64,000 nucleotides of DNA from Syngnathus acus (Eukaryota > Chordata > Actinopteri > Syngnathiformes > Syngnathidae): NCBI RefSeq assembly GCF_901709675.1, contig NC_051097.1:3338539-3402538 (forward strand), read 5' to 3'. The notes beneath the pieces were generated by a model. It was not told the DNA's origin. It ran no database searches and worked only from the letters and a program-made list of their open reading frames with translations. The position numbers were made by a program, and so were the translations under genes. How positions within the stretch are numbered: position 1 is the first letter of the stretch; each line of letters begins with the position of its first letter. This document shows positions 14,079 through 26,000 of the stretch, piece after piece.

Positions 14079-17000
14079 CTTTATTTGTCATTGTCACATG
14101 TACAACAAGATCTATCTATCTATCTATCAGCAGGCGTGTCCAAAGTCTGGCCCGCGGGCCAAATGTATATATCTTATATATGGACAAAGTTTTAAAATGG
14201 GCCATTCATTGAAGCTGCGCCTTATAATCCGGTGCACCTTATATATGGACACATTTTTAAAATGGGCCATTCATTGAAGGTGCGCCTTATAATCCGGTGC
14301 GCCTTATAGTGCGGGAAATACGGTAATATTGTTTTGCAAAATCTTACGATATATTTGTCATCATAGCAAGAGCTTTTTAGAGTTAACGTATTGACTCAAC
14401 AAAAAACTTGTTTTGCTATTGAGACCCTTCTCTGTTGACTAATTACTCTGAATGACTTGTTTATTTTTTTGCTCTTTTAGGGAGATGTTGGCCCTGCAGG
14501 CGATGTTGGCCGCAAAGGTCCACAGGTATTAAATTTGCATGATTATATTTACCCTTGAGTGTTCAAGCTCCCACGCAGTGTTTACCAGCAGTCGTTTTCA
14601 CGTGTTTCTTGTATTTCATGCCTTTTATTTTTGTCTGACCAGGGACCCCCGGGTTTAGATGGACAGATGGGGCCCACAGGACCCAGAGGGCCCCAAGTAA
14701 GTAGAATTAATGAACCAGTGTGTGCTTACGAGGCACCCTTTGATGTAACACCCCAAACTAAAGTTCTGATTGAAAATTAAATTAATATTGGTGTTAATGG
14801 TATGCATGAAGGGAGGGTTCGCTCAGTGTCTTTAGAAACAAGGATATGTGTGGTATCTGTAGAGAACCTTTCTGACTGTTTTATTTTGGTGTTTAACTAT
14901 AATGCCGTAGTGTGACCTGTGTCATGAATGTTGAGCTATTTTCACATTTGTTTACAGGGAACACCAGGACGAAGTGGTGTAGCCGGGCCAAAAGGAGATC
15001 CTGTAAATATTTTGTTGGCATACGTATATGTTTTGCTTTAAAAAAAAAATGCAGTAGAGCGCAAATTGTAATTTCACTTTGTAGATGAAATATAATCTAA
15101 AAATGAGAATTAAAATTCTCAATCTGTATCATAATCAGGAAGTGATTTGTATATATAAACATTACAGCCATTTTAATTTGCAAGTTCATCATTTCCAATT
15201 CTGCCTCCAAATACATAATTGGTTTAAAGTTAAATTGGTTCAACTTGAATGGACTTTACATTTTTCCTTTTTTGTTGTGTGATTGTTTGCTATTTGTTTT
15301 CACTCTAGGGGCTTGTGGGCACAGTGGGGATGCGGGGTGAACCCGGATTTGAAGGACCAGTGGTGAGTTGGAGTAATTGTGAGCGGGGAGAGGTACCAGC
15401 ACCACATGGTCCATGGCCAGGGACTGTTGTTATATATTACTGTATATATTACATTTACAAATACAGAGGACATATTAAACTCAATATTTTGCATGGGGTT
15501 GACATTTTTAATTTCCATTTTAAACAGTACCCCTTGACATTTTAACTCAACCTTGCCTGAAACTTACACTCTACGTTAGTTTTGTTTGAAAACGTCACCA
15601 GCACAACAACGCCACCTAGTGGCTGACTGCCTCCAGACGCTCTAGACTTAACTTTCTACTGTATAAGTACTATGTCTCAAATATTTTCTTTCTTTCAGCT
15701 TTTTTTTTCCCAAGTCATTTATTTGCTGATTAATTGACACAAGAAATCACCGTGCTGACCTTTTGTTCAGGGTGCACCAGGAGAGGCCGGTCCACCGGGT
15801 TTCCCTGGAGTAACGGTAAGCGCTCATAAGTAAAATCATTATTTAATGTAATTTTTTTCACTTCTTTCAGCTCCTTATGAATGCTAATGATTAATAATCC
15901 TGAAAGCTGCTTTTTATTTACAGGGCATTCGGGGATCTGATGGGGACAAGGGGATTCCAGGTCCTAAAGGAGATAAGGTCGAAAAGAGCTTGATATCTTT
16001 CTCAGTATTATTCGAATGAAACTTCCCTAAATATTAGAGCTTCAAATATTCAACAACAAAAGAGGGTTGCACGTAAAGAAATAGACTTTATTTGAATAAC
16101 ACCACTCATAAATAAGTTGAAGAGGGCAGACACTTGCTTCGGGGAAGTCAATATAGTATATAAATGAACAATTTGCACAAATAGCACCTTAATTGAAGGC
16201 AATTTACTACAAGCATTGCGCCCTCCAAAAGAGGCACCTTCGAGTTAACACTCACAAAGGTCACACTGTTACAAACAATTTACCGAGTAAAGCACTGAAG
16301 GACTTGATCAACTAAAACTAACTTTTTTTCTTTGGGGCTGCATAAAAATGAAAGATACGGGTGCCACTTTGACATTCTTCACCGAACGATTGTGTTGATT
16401 GTGTGCCTTGTCTTAATTACGGTTTCTGGTGTTTCTTTCAGGGTTTTCTAGGAGCAACAGGGATAAGAGGTTCTCAGGGAGAGACAGGCCCCGATGGGTT
16501 TCCAGGATACATTGGCGCCAAGGGTCCACCTGGTCCCAAAGGCATTGAGGTAAAATGTACAATACATTTGCTACGTTTCGGACCAGTGCATTTTCTACAA
16601 TAGATTTAGTAAATAATGAAAATAGCTGAAGGTAAGAATATTTCAGTCCTCAACAACATCTTGTGTCTATATTATTTATATTTGGGGTATCAATTACCCC
16701 AATGTATGCTTAAGAATATGAAGATTCTTGCCTAATCGAATAAACACAAAACCTCATAAATGCTGTTAAGGATTTTCAGGTTCTTGCCAATTTAAATTAA
16801 CAGGTTTATTATTAAAATTATCCATTCATTTTCTATTTCTTGTCCCCACGGGGGTATCAGGCCTGCTGGAGCCTACAAAAAGGTGTTTGTGGAAAGGTGG
16901 TTGCATTTAAAAAAATAAAGGTGACACCAAATAAATACAAAGTCAATGAATAATTAGAAATCCATTTATGGAAAATGCAAGTCGAATTGAGAGCTGTGAA

Positions 17001-20000
17001 TGCATGTTAAAAAGTAATATCATTTGAGAATTTATGAATTTTATTAATCAATACTCAATGTACTACATGATTTAAACTTATAATTTCTTATTAGATGTTT
17101 TAATTATCTTTTTAGTTGGCTTTATAAGAAAACAACTATTGAAAGGTGTACTACTATAACATGCTGATTTGAGTCTGATGTCTTAAAGCACTACGATACA
17201 TAATTCTTTGTGTTTCCTTGTTTAACTCCTCTTTCCTCATACAGGGCGGGAATGGTGAAGCGGGGAGTCAGGGAAAACAGGGGAGTAGTGGGTTAAAGGT
17301 CAGTGGCACTTTTGTCCCTGCACATTACCTACCACAGCTATCTTTGACTCTTTTTTGAATGTTTCTTTAATAGTCAAACCGTAATAGATTGTTAAGCAGC
17401 GGGATCTGTATTTTACTGTAATTATGGATTAACGGGATTTGTGAGAGATTTAAAATCCCACCCCGTACCTGTCCACCAATAAGTAAACTTCCTATATTTT
17501 ACTTATTTTTGCTTTTGTTGACACAATTTCAAACATCTACGGAGTTCATTGCCATATTTGAACATTGCTGGTTGTTTGTGTATTTTCAAAAATAACTTTC
17601 GTGTTGAACAAGAACAGTCACAATCATAAATATTTTAACTTTCTTCAAGGGTAACAGAGGACCAGATGGACAAAAAGGCAAAACAGGGCCCAGAGGGAAC
17701 AGGGTAAATCTCTTGTGTTTTTCAAGAATTTATAATTGCCTTTACATAAAAAGCCTCTTAATACAAAAATAAAAGGAGAAAACATTTGGAATAAGAATGC
17801 AACAATGTCACTTAATGGCACTTAAGTGTATACTTTTGCCCGAACATGCTAAACAGAGCTTAACAATCCTGATTATATTTGTGGTTGAAATATTCAACTA
17901 GTTTTTTTTTAAATAATCCAAGCTCGCCATGAAAGTCGACTGCCATAACCATAAGTAAATATTCCTTTTCCTTTGGATCAAAGTTTGACAAGGTTATCCT
18001 TGTGCGCCACCTCTTGAGTTCTGTAGAACATGTAGCTTTCGCAAATGTCACTAACTCCTTCTTCACGGGGACAAAAAATAAATAAAATAAGGCTGTCACT
18101 AAGGAATGCTTTTAGAATTGACCCTTATGCACCTGCCCAGTGCCGCAGGTCAGCTACTGGAAGTACAGAGGACTACATTTTTCATTGTAGGTCCCTCCCT
18201 TTAAACATTAAAAAAGCCTCCTCTCTCTCCACCTTTAAAACTCAGCTCAAAACACTTTTTTTCCTTTTTTGACTTATTATGAGCGTCACCATCATTTTAG
18301 AACAGTGGTCTCCAACTCCTGGACCGCGGACCGGTACCAGTCATTTGGTACCGCACAAGAAAGAATAAAGAAGGCATGATTTTACACCTACATTTTCTAA
18401 AATTTGGAAATTTATGATGTTTTAATGTTAATTTTTTTTAAACTTTGTTTTTGTCTGTATTTTACTTTATGTGGAGCACTTTGTATGCAGTTATGATTGT
18501 TTTAAATTGATGGAGAATGGAATGATGAGAAATTATGACTTTTAAATGAAAATGATCTTTCTACTAGTTTGGTTGTAACTGCTGATACACTATATGAAAT
18601 ACAATACATACAATACTAATAATTAAAAATAAAGAATGATTAATTTCGTATCTTTTGTGTCTATGTCATCTTTTTTTTTTTTTCTCCAGGGTCGGTCAGG
18701 ACAAAGGGGACCCAGCGGGCAGCCTGGTCCACCGGTAATCTTGTCTGTCAGATATCTGTTTTTGTTCATTCACTTTAAATGTTAGAAGTCATAGGAAAAG
18801 CTCTTCATTATTCTCATTCAATTGTTGTGCTTGTAAAAAAAATTACTTTTCTTACACTTTAATGATGAGAAACCGCAATTTTTTTTTCAAGTAAAACAAG
18901 AACTTAAAAAAAGTTCTATCATGAAGGTTTATGTATGTCTGTGTATTTGATTGACACATTTCAGGGTTTGGCGGGTCACTCTGGACCAGAGGGACCAGAA
19001 GGAAAGCCTGGTACACAGGTTCCCATTCTCTGTCATATTTTAATCGCTTGTAAATTATGTGTGTGATTGTGTTGTATAATCTACACCACTCTGCTCTGTT
19101 GACATATTTTTAATTTACACACAGCAATGGAATGAACTGGATAATTTCAGATTGGGGGCAGGTTCCGTGGTTTACTTGTTATTCTCTTCTGCTAATTTTT
19201 AATGAGATACTACACATTAGTCAATGCAGATGAGGTAAAGTCAGGATATTTCTTTAAAGTTTCATCATAACTTTTATGATCCAGGGATGAGTTTTGATGA
19301 TACACGATTGTTTTACCATAATACAAAAATATAATCACTGATTGTCACAGCATTGATTATGAAAAGTTTCATATGACCGCAACATAACCTAAATTTGTAC
19401 CTAAGATGGACGGACGTGCAGCATGTAGTCATCACTAACCTTTACGAATGGAGAAAAGTTCCAAAAAAAATAACAATTAAAAATAAATGAAGAGGTATGT
19501 TTTAGCCTGAGCCAGAGGATTATTATGGGGGGTTGTCACTGTCACTCAAATTTCTAAAATAAGCAATAATCTGTGTCTTGACTGTTGGACTAAAATGGCC
19601 CTGAAAAATCTGTCCGGAAACATATTAAGTGTTTGCACTTTCATTAACCTCTGCTCCTGGAAAAAACTTATACTTGTTTTTTTCTTGATTAGGGTCCCTT
19701 AGGTGCTACTGGTCCGATGGGTAACAAAGGGCTCATGGTAAGAGAAGTAACTTGTTTTATGACCACTGTGTTTACTTGATAACATCATTTCAGTTCTTTT
19801 TGGTGATGCAATTTCAGTGGTTGAAAATACAAGTAAATTTTATGGTTTCCTGAAGTGATGAATTTGGAAGTACATTACAAAGATGTTGCCTGACGCCATT
19901 AATTTGCATTATTTAACACCAAAACAGAAAAATAAAAGTAAAAAATAAAACTTATGCTCTCCAAGTCCTTTAAAAAAACTGTGCCTCTCAGTGTACTAAC

Positions 20001-23000
20001 ACAATTTATCTTCTTCTTTTTAGGGTCTTCAAGGAATTTCTGGAGAAAGAGGTCCTGATGGACCAATGGGTTCGATGGTATGCCTCATTATACTGTACGT
20101 GATGTCTCAAAGCAGATTTCTGAAGAGATTTATTTCAAGCAACATTTAACTTTTTAAATACACTTGGACAGCCAGAGACTAATTAGCTGCAAGTGGTTTG
20201 TTTTACAATATTTTGATGCTTACTTTTAAGGGCCTTCAAGGTTCTCCAGGACCTCAGGGCATGACTGGAGCCCCAGGCGAGAAGGTTAGCCCACAGTCAT
20301 GCAACAATTATGGTGCAAAGAGTATATGATAGAATGTGTGTCGTCTCAGGGTTTCACAGGGAAGCCTGGCACGGAGGGACCACAGGGCCCAGTTGGTATG
20401 TATGTAAGTGATTCTTTAACATATTAAATTGGAATAGATTTTGTGGCATTAGTTAATATTGTCATTCCTTTGTATGTTGCTGCTGTTCATCAGGGTATCC
20501 AGGGCACCGTGGGGATGCGCGGTTTTCCAGGAGCCATTGGAGAGAGGGTAACTTAATATTCCCTCCGGCCTTCTTTAACAATATAATTTAGAAACACTCA
20601 TCATTTGGACATTTTGACTTGCTATTAACAATAGCAAATGTGATGTGAACCTGTGATTTTATCACTGTTAATACAGAATTAATTTAAGTTACACGTAAAT
20701 TATTCATGTGCAGTATTGCATGCAAAAAAAAAAAAAAAAACACACCTGTGTTTTATGCACCAGGGTAAGACCGGATTGCGAGGTTTTCCTGGGCCTGCTG
20801 GGAAGCAAGGGCTTCCAGTAAGTATACAAAAAAATGCTAGATTTGTGTTTTGTTGTTGTTCTTAATATGATTATTTGAGTACTATTTACCTTGTTTTCTG
20901 AAAACATGAAGCGAAGAGGTGGAATTAGGCTAAAGAGCACCTGCACACGCATATAAAGAGGAGGCATTTCGGGCACTACTATGAGAATAAATCCTTTATT
21001 AAGACACCACATCAAAAGATATTCTTCTAAAACATATAGTATGCTGTTTGATGTCCTTGTCATCTACATTGAAGCGTGCATTTCTAACAAATGCAGGAAT
21101 GCATTTGAAAAGTATGACGTTGCTGATAATAAGACTATAATACTGGATTGGCATTGAGATAATTGAAGATTGCATTATCTACATAATTGTTTGTTTATTT
21201 GCAATGGAAACTACAAGATCAAGGAGTTAGAGTGTAGAGGCTTCGTGTCTTATGCACATCCTTGATAGAGAAAATTGTAAATTGAAGTAATAACCTGTTG
21301 CCACATTCTCGGTTCTACTTTTGTTTTTAGGGTCTGCCAGGTTCCCCTGGAGAAAGGGGTCCCCAGGGTCCTCTGGTGAGAATTAATGTGTGGATTACAA
21401 TATCAATACAAAATACAATATGAACCTTAGATCAATTGAAAATATTCAAAATAACTGCAAGCTGGTGCGAATGAGAGTATGTGTGATTGTGTATATTGCA
21501 TTAAGCCGAGTGGCTGGTCATAAACCTGACCAGGGTTAGCCAGAAAACGAATGGCTGGCATGTCATTTACTGACATCGTAATGTGGTAAAGCAGGGGTGT
21601 CAAACTCTTTTTTTTCCTCGAGCCGCATTGTAGTCATAGCTACTTTCGGAGGGCCAATATGACTGTCAACCCAAATAAATGTATGAGCACCTCATATTAT
21701 ATACAGTCAAAGCTACAAAACAAACTGACAAATAACTCGTTTTCAAATCAGACGAGTAAAAACTGGTCAAATATTTAAAAGGAAAGATTATTAAAAGTGA
21801 AGACAATTTGCAATTCTAGTAATGACACAAATTTGATGCACAATTTGTATCAGTAAAAAATTGTAGTTGGGCAATGACATTCAAATAGTTCAACATTGGT
21901 TCACTGCATTTAAAACTTGCTTCAGGTAAATTTGTTATCTATTTCTATATCAAGCTGTATTTACATCCTTGTAACTTGAGGGTCCCCCCCTTAGGGTCGA
22001 CCTGGAGATGAAGGACCCAAAGGGATTCAGGGTACACCAGTAAGTCACAGTTCTCAAATGTTTACTGAATTTACCTGGACACATTGTGCCACTGGTATAC
22101 ACATAGTAACACCTCTGCTACAATTTAAAGCACCTCAGTTTCAGCTCTTCCAATTACATTTATATTTCTATCCCTTGAGAAAGGCCACATTGGCTGAAGC
22201 AGGGATATTTGCATCATTGAACAACTCTAAAAAAATTGCTGCATGCACAAACTCTTGCAAACCTTGCTGCACAGTGAGATGTAGGCTTACATAGCTTTCT
22301 TATTTCCAGGGTGCTCCAGGTCTCCCAGGTGATGCTGGAGCCATTGGAAAACCAGGGCCACGGGGAAGTCACGGGTCTCCTGGACCTCAGGGGCCACCTG
22401 GGCCTGCAGGAATCCTTGTGAGTGGGTCAACAGCCATTTTAATGTACAGTATCCTGTACATGTTACTCCTCGTTTCATAAAAATATTTTAATCTATAGTG
22501 AGAAGATTTGAATCTGTTAAAAAAAATGTTTATTGGATCATCATAGGGCCTCCAAGGTGCAGCTGGATTAATCGGAGCGGCAGGAGAAAGGGGAGCCAAG
22601 GTCACCTACAGTTATGGTGTTTCCATTAAAAAAAAAAAAAAAACATCTGTATTCTTGCTAGTTAAGGATTTATAGTATTTGCATGCTAGTGTTGGACTAT
22701 TAAAAGTTGGTCTATGTTACCTTTAGGGTTTACCTGGCTTAGCCGGTGATGACGGCCCTACTGGACTTGATGGACAACAGGTTGGTTTCATATACCCAAA
22801 TATAAGGTCATGAATATTTTAAATCAATCAATTGGACATTTATCCTCCTTTTACATATTTCAGGTTGTTTTTTAGTCATTCTGAATTTTGACCCTGTCAA
22901 TTATTGTTGTAATCTGTTGCTAAATATATTAAACATGAAAATAAGTGCTGAAAACATGCAAAGACTGAGAACCATTTTGTACTATACTATTTAGTTATTT

Positions 23001-26000
23001 TTTGTTTTTGTTTCACTTCTATAAATAGAATATTGTGATGTTTTCTATTGTGTTTGTAATGCACAATAGTTTAAAACTACACTGCATCAGGTTCAGAATC
23101 ATGTGTTGGTGTATACAGCACTTGTTTGTATACTTTGAACTATTATTTTTTTCACTTATCAGGGTCTACCAGGTAATACAGGAGATGAAGGACCACCTGG
23201 ATGGAAAGGAGACCCGGTCAGTCAGTTGAAGATTCATTGCAAAGCCTTTTGTCATTGTTTGATCAAAAACATCATATGTAAGCAATTAAATGCATTTCTG
23301 ATTACTATTGTACATCTATCCTTGTCATCGTCAATGCTGCTGCATCTAATGGAAAGATGACAGAAAGATAAAAACACTCATTCTGCGCTTTACTGTGTTG
23401 ATGGCTTAATCCATATGTTGCCTTGCTATACTGCTGGAAAAAAAGCAAACTGAACATAATTCCACTTTTTGTTGCTTATTTCTGACAGGGGGACCCTGGG
23501 CCTCGAGGAAAACCTGGTCCTCCAGGACTAGCGGGAGAGAGAGGACTTGAGGGCCCAAAGGGACTACAGGGTCCACCTGGACCCATCGGAAAAGAGGTTG
23601 GTGCATTGATTTTCTGTTTGAATGAAGATCATCCTACTTTCAAGTTCTGAAGACTCATACAAATGCCTATTGAAGAGTTATGTTCACTCCTCCATGGTAG
23701 GGGGATGTCGGCCATCCTGGTGAAGCAGGAGATCCCGGATTCAAAGGAGAGAAGGTCACCTCTTCTAATAGCCTTAAAATATGTGACAAAGTTAAATGGC
23801 ACTCGATTATATGCTTCCAATTGTTTAAACTGATTGTTGTTGGCAGGCTGAGGTGGGACCTCAAGGCTTTTCTGGTCCTGAGGGCACTTGGGGAGAACTT
23901 GGAGAAAATGGTGAAAGAGGCCCAAAGGGGGAGAAGGGGAATGTAGGATTAAGGGTGAGCCATCATTTTTTTTAGCATGTATTTTTGGGTAAAATTAGTA
24001 ATTGTCAGCCACTGCAACACAAAAGGTAGTTTTATACAACTCATGTTTTGTGTACTTAAATTTCAACATTGGCAAAAAGGTGTATGTTTGGTTTCATTTT
24101 AGAGTGACTAGAGTGATAAATAGAGCTATTGGAAGAGTAGTTTTGTAGCACACATTTTATGGTTTACTGGATATGCATTTACAGTACCATGAACGATGGC
24201 ATGATTCAAATTGGGATGCATGGTGGTGATCGACAATGAATAGAGCCTTTTCGATTAATATTTAAACTTGTTTACAGAATTTTAGTTCAATCTAAGAAAA
24301 CATTTTTAAAGGTGGGGTGCGGTCCTTGCATCTCGGCTTGAGTCTTTTTGCATTGGGAACAAATGCTTGGTTTGAGGTCTCTGTTTTGTAATGACTAGGG
24401 TGAACCAGGTCTTGCTGGAGAAGTGGGCCCTGCAGGTCGATTAGGGTTACAGGTGAGTCCATGGTTGTTGCTCACCATGGCTATGAATTAATCATGCCAA
24501 AAGTAAAATGTATTCAATCAATATAGTATATGTCTTCCCATTCAGTTTTCAAATTTTGAATTTTTCAATACTTCTCCGGTGTGTTTGTTTGACTCTAAGG
24601 GAAGTGCAGGAACTCCTGGATCCCCCGGGCCAAAGGGACTTCAAGGACAAAAGGTGATATTTTATGATGTGGGTCATTCCAGAATTGGACAACATTTTCT
24701 AGTATATGACATGACAAAATGTGTTTAGAACCTTTTTTTTTTCTTAACAAAAAAAAGGTTTGATCCTAATTTGTCCCTCAATTCTGGAATGCATCCCATG
24801 CACCACTCAGTTGCAGAACTTTAAATGACTTTTATTTACCTTCCCAGGGAGAGTGTGGGAATACTGGAACACCAGGACCTGAAGGCTCAAGAGGCCCTTT
24901 GGTATAGTTTTATTCATATCAAACATTTTCTTTCCACGCGCACAGGATATATTTGTGAATGTGTTTGCTGTGCTTGTGTTATATCTTATTTGAAGGGAAA
25001 AACTGGAGTGCGGGGCATCAGAGGAGACATTGGAAAACTGGGACCATATGTAAGTAAAAAAAAAATAAAAATTCTAAACAGATTTGTTACCAAATGTCCC
25101 AACATCAGTCTACTGTCTGTGTAGATTTACCAAAAATAAATAAAAATAACACCAACATACAAGATACCATCTTATATTATTACATCAGTCTTTCAAGATT
25201 CTCTTCTGTAACATAAACAGGGTCAACAAGGAAAGGATGGCCCTATAGGTGACCCAGGACCTAAAGGGGAACCGGGGCAACCGGGAACGAAAGGAGAACC
25301 TGGAGCCCCAGGCCCGCCAGGGCAGCAGGTTATTCTCCAAATAAAACAATGGCTACATATACCCAGTCCGTGTCATATGGAGCTGCAATATTCCTAATTA
25401 ATTCTGAATCGATTACATGATGTTCTTCACCAAAATGAATACATTTGACCAAGTCGGTTTTGATTGATTTTGCAGGGAGAAGAAGGTTTACCAGGAATAC
25501 AAGGTCCTTCTGCTCTTCCTGGCTTAGAGGTAAATGCAAATTTGCAAAATATTTTACAAAGGTTTACATTCAGAGGGCACACGGATCCGTTGTTTTTCCA
25601 TGACCACTTTCAGTTTGGATTTTGTTTTTTTTCTGTCCAATAGGGAGCTCCTGGAGAGATGGGACCACAGGGCCCTCCCGGTCGCGTTGGGAAAACTGTA
25701 CGATTTTCAGTGTCTTTAACTAAGATTGTTGTCACGTTTTTATCATTTTTGCAAGCAGTAAATATTACTTTGCAGGGAGGGCAAGGAAGACAAGGACCTG
25801 AGGGCAAACAGGGCATGAAAGGTGAAAAGGTAATACTAATATGGTCTTTGTATTATTTACCCTTATGTATTTGTTTTGGAGTATAAAAGTGTCCTTTCAC
25901 ATCAAAATACATTCTGAATATTTGCATCAGCAAAAGATTAATTATTTTTGTTTTTATTTATTAATATGTATTTATATTTATTTTATTATAAGTGACAAAG

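Noticed and set aside
18060-18260. Possible LINE ORF end ([13 protein letters not shown])
   Set aside because: Only a short stretch resembles retroelement ORF ends, and no tail or further motifs are visible.
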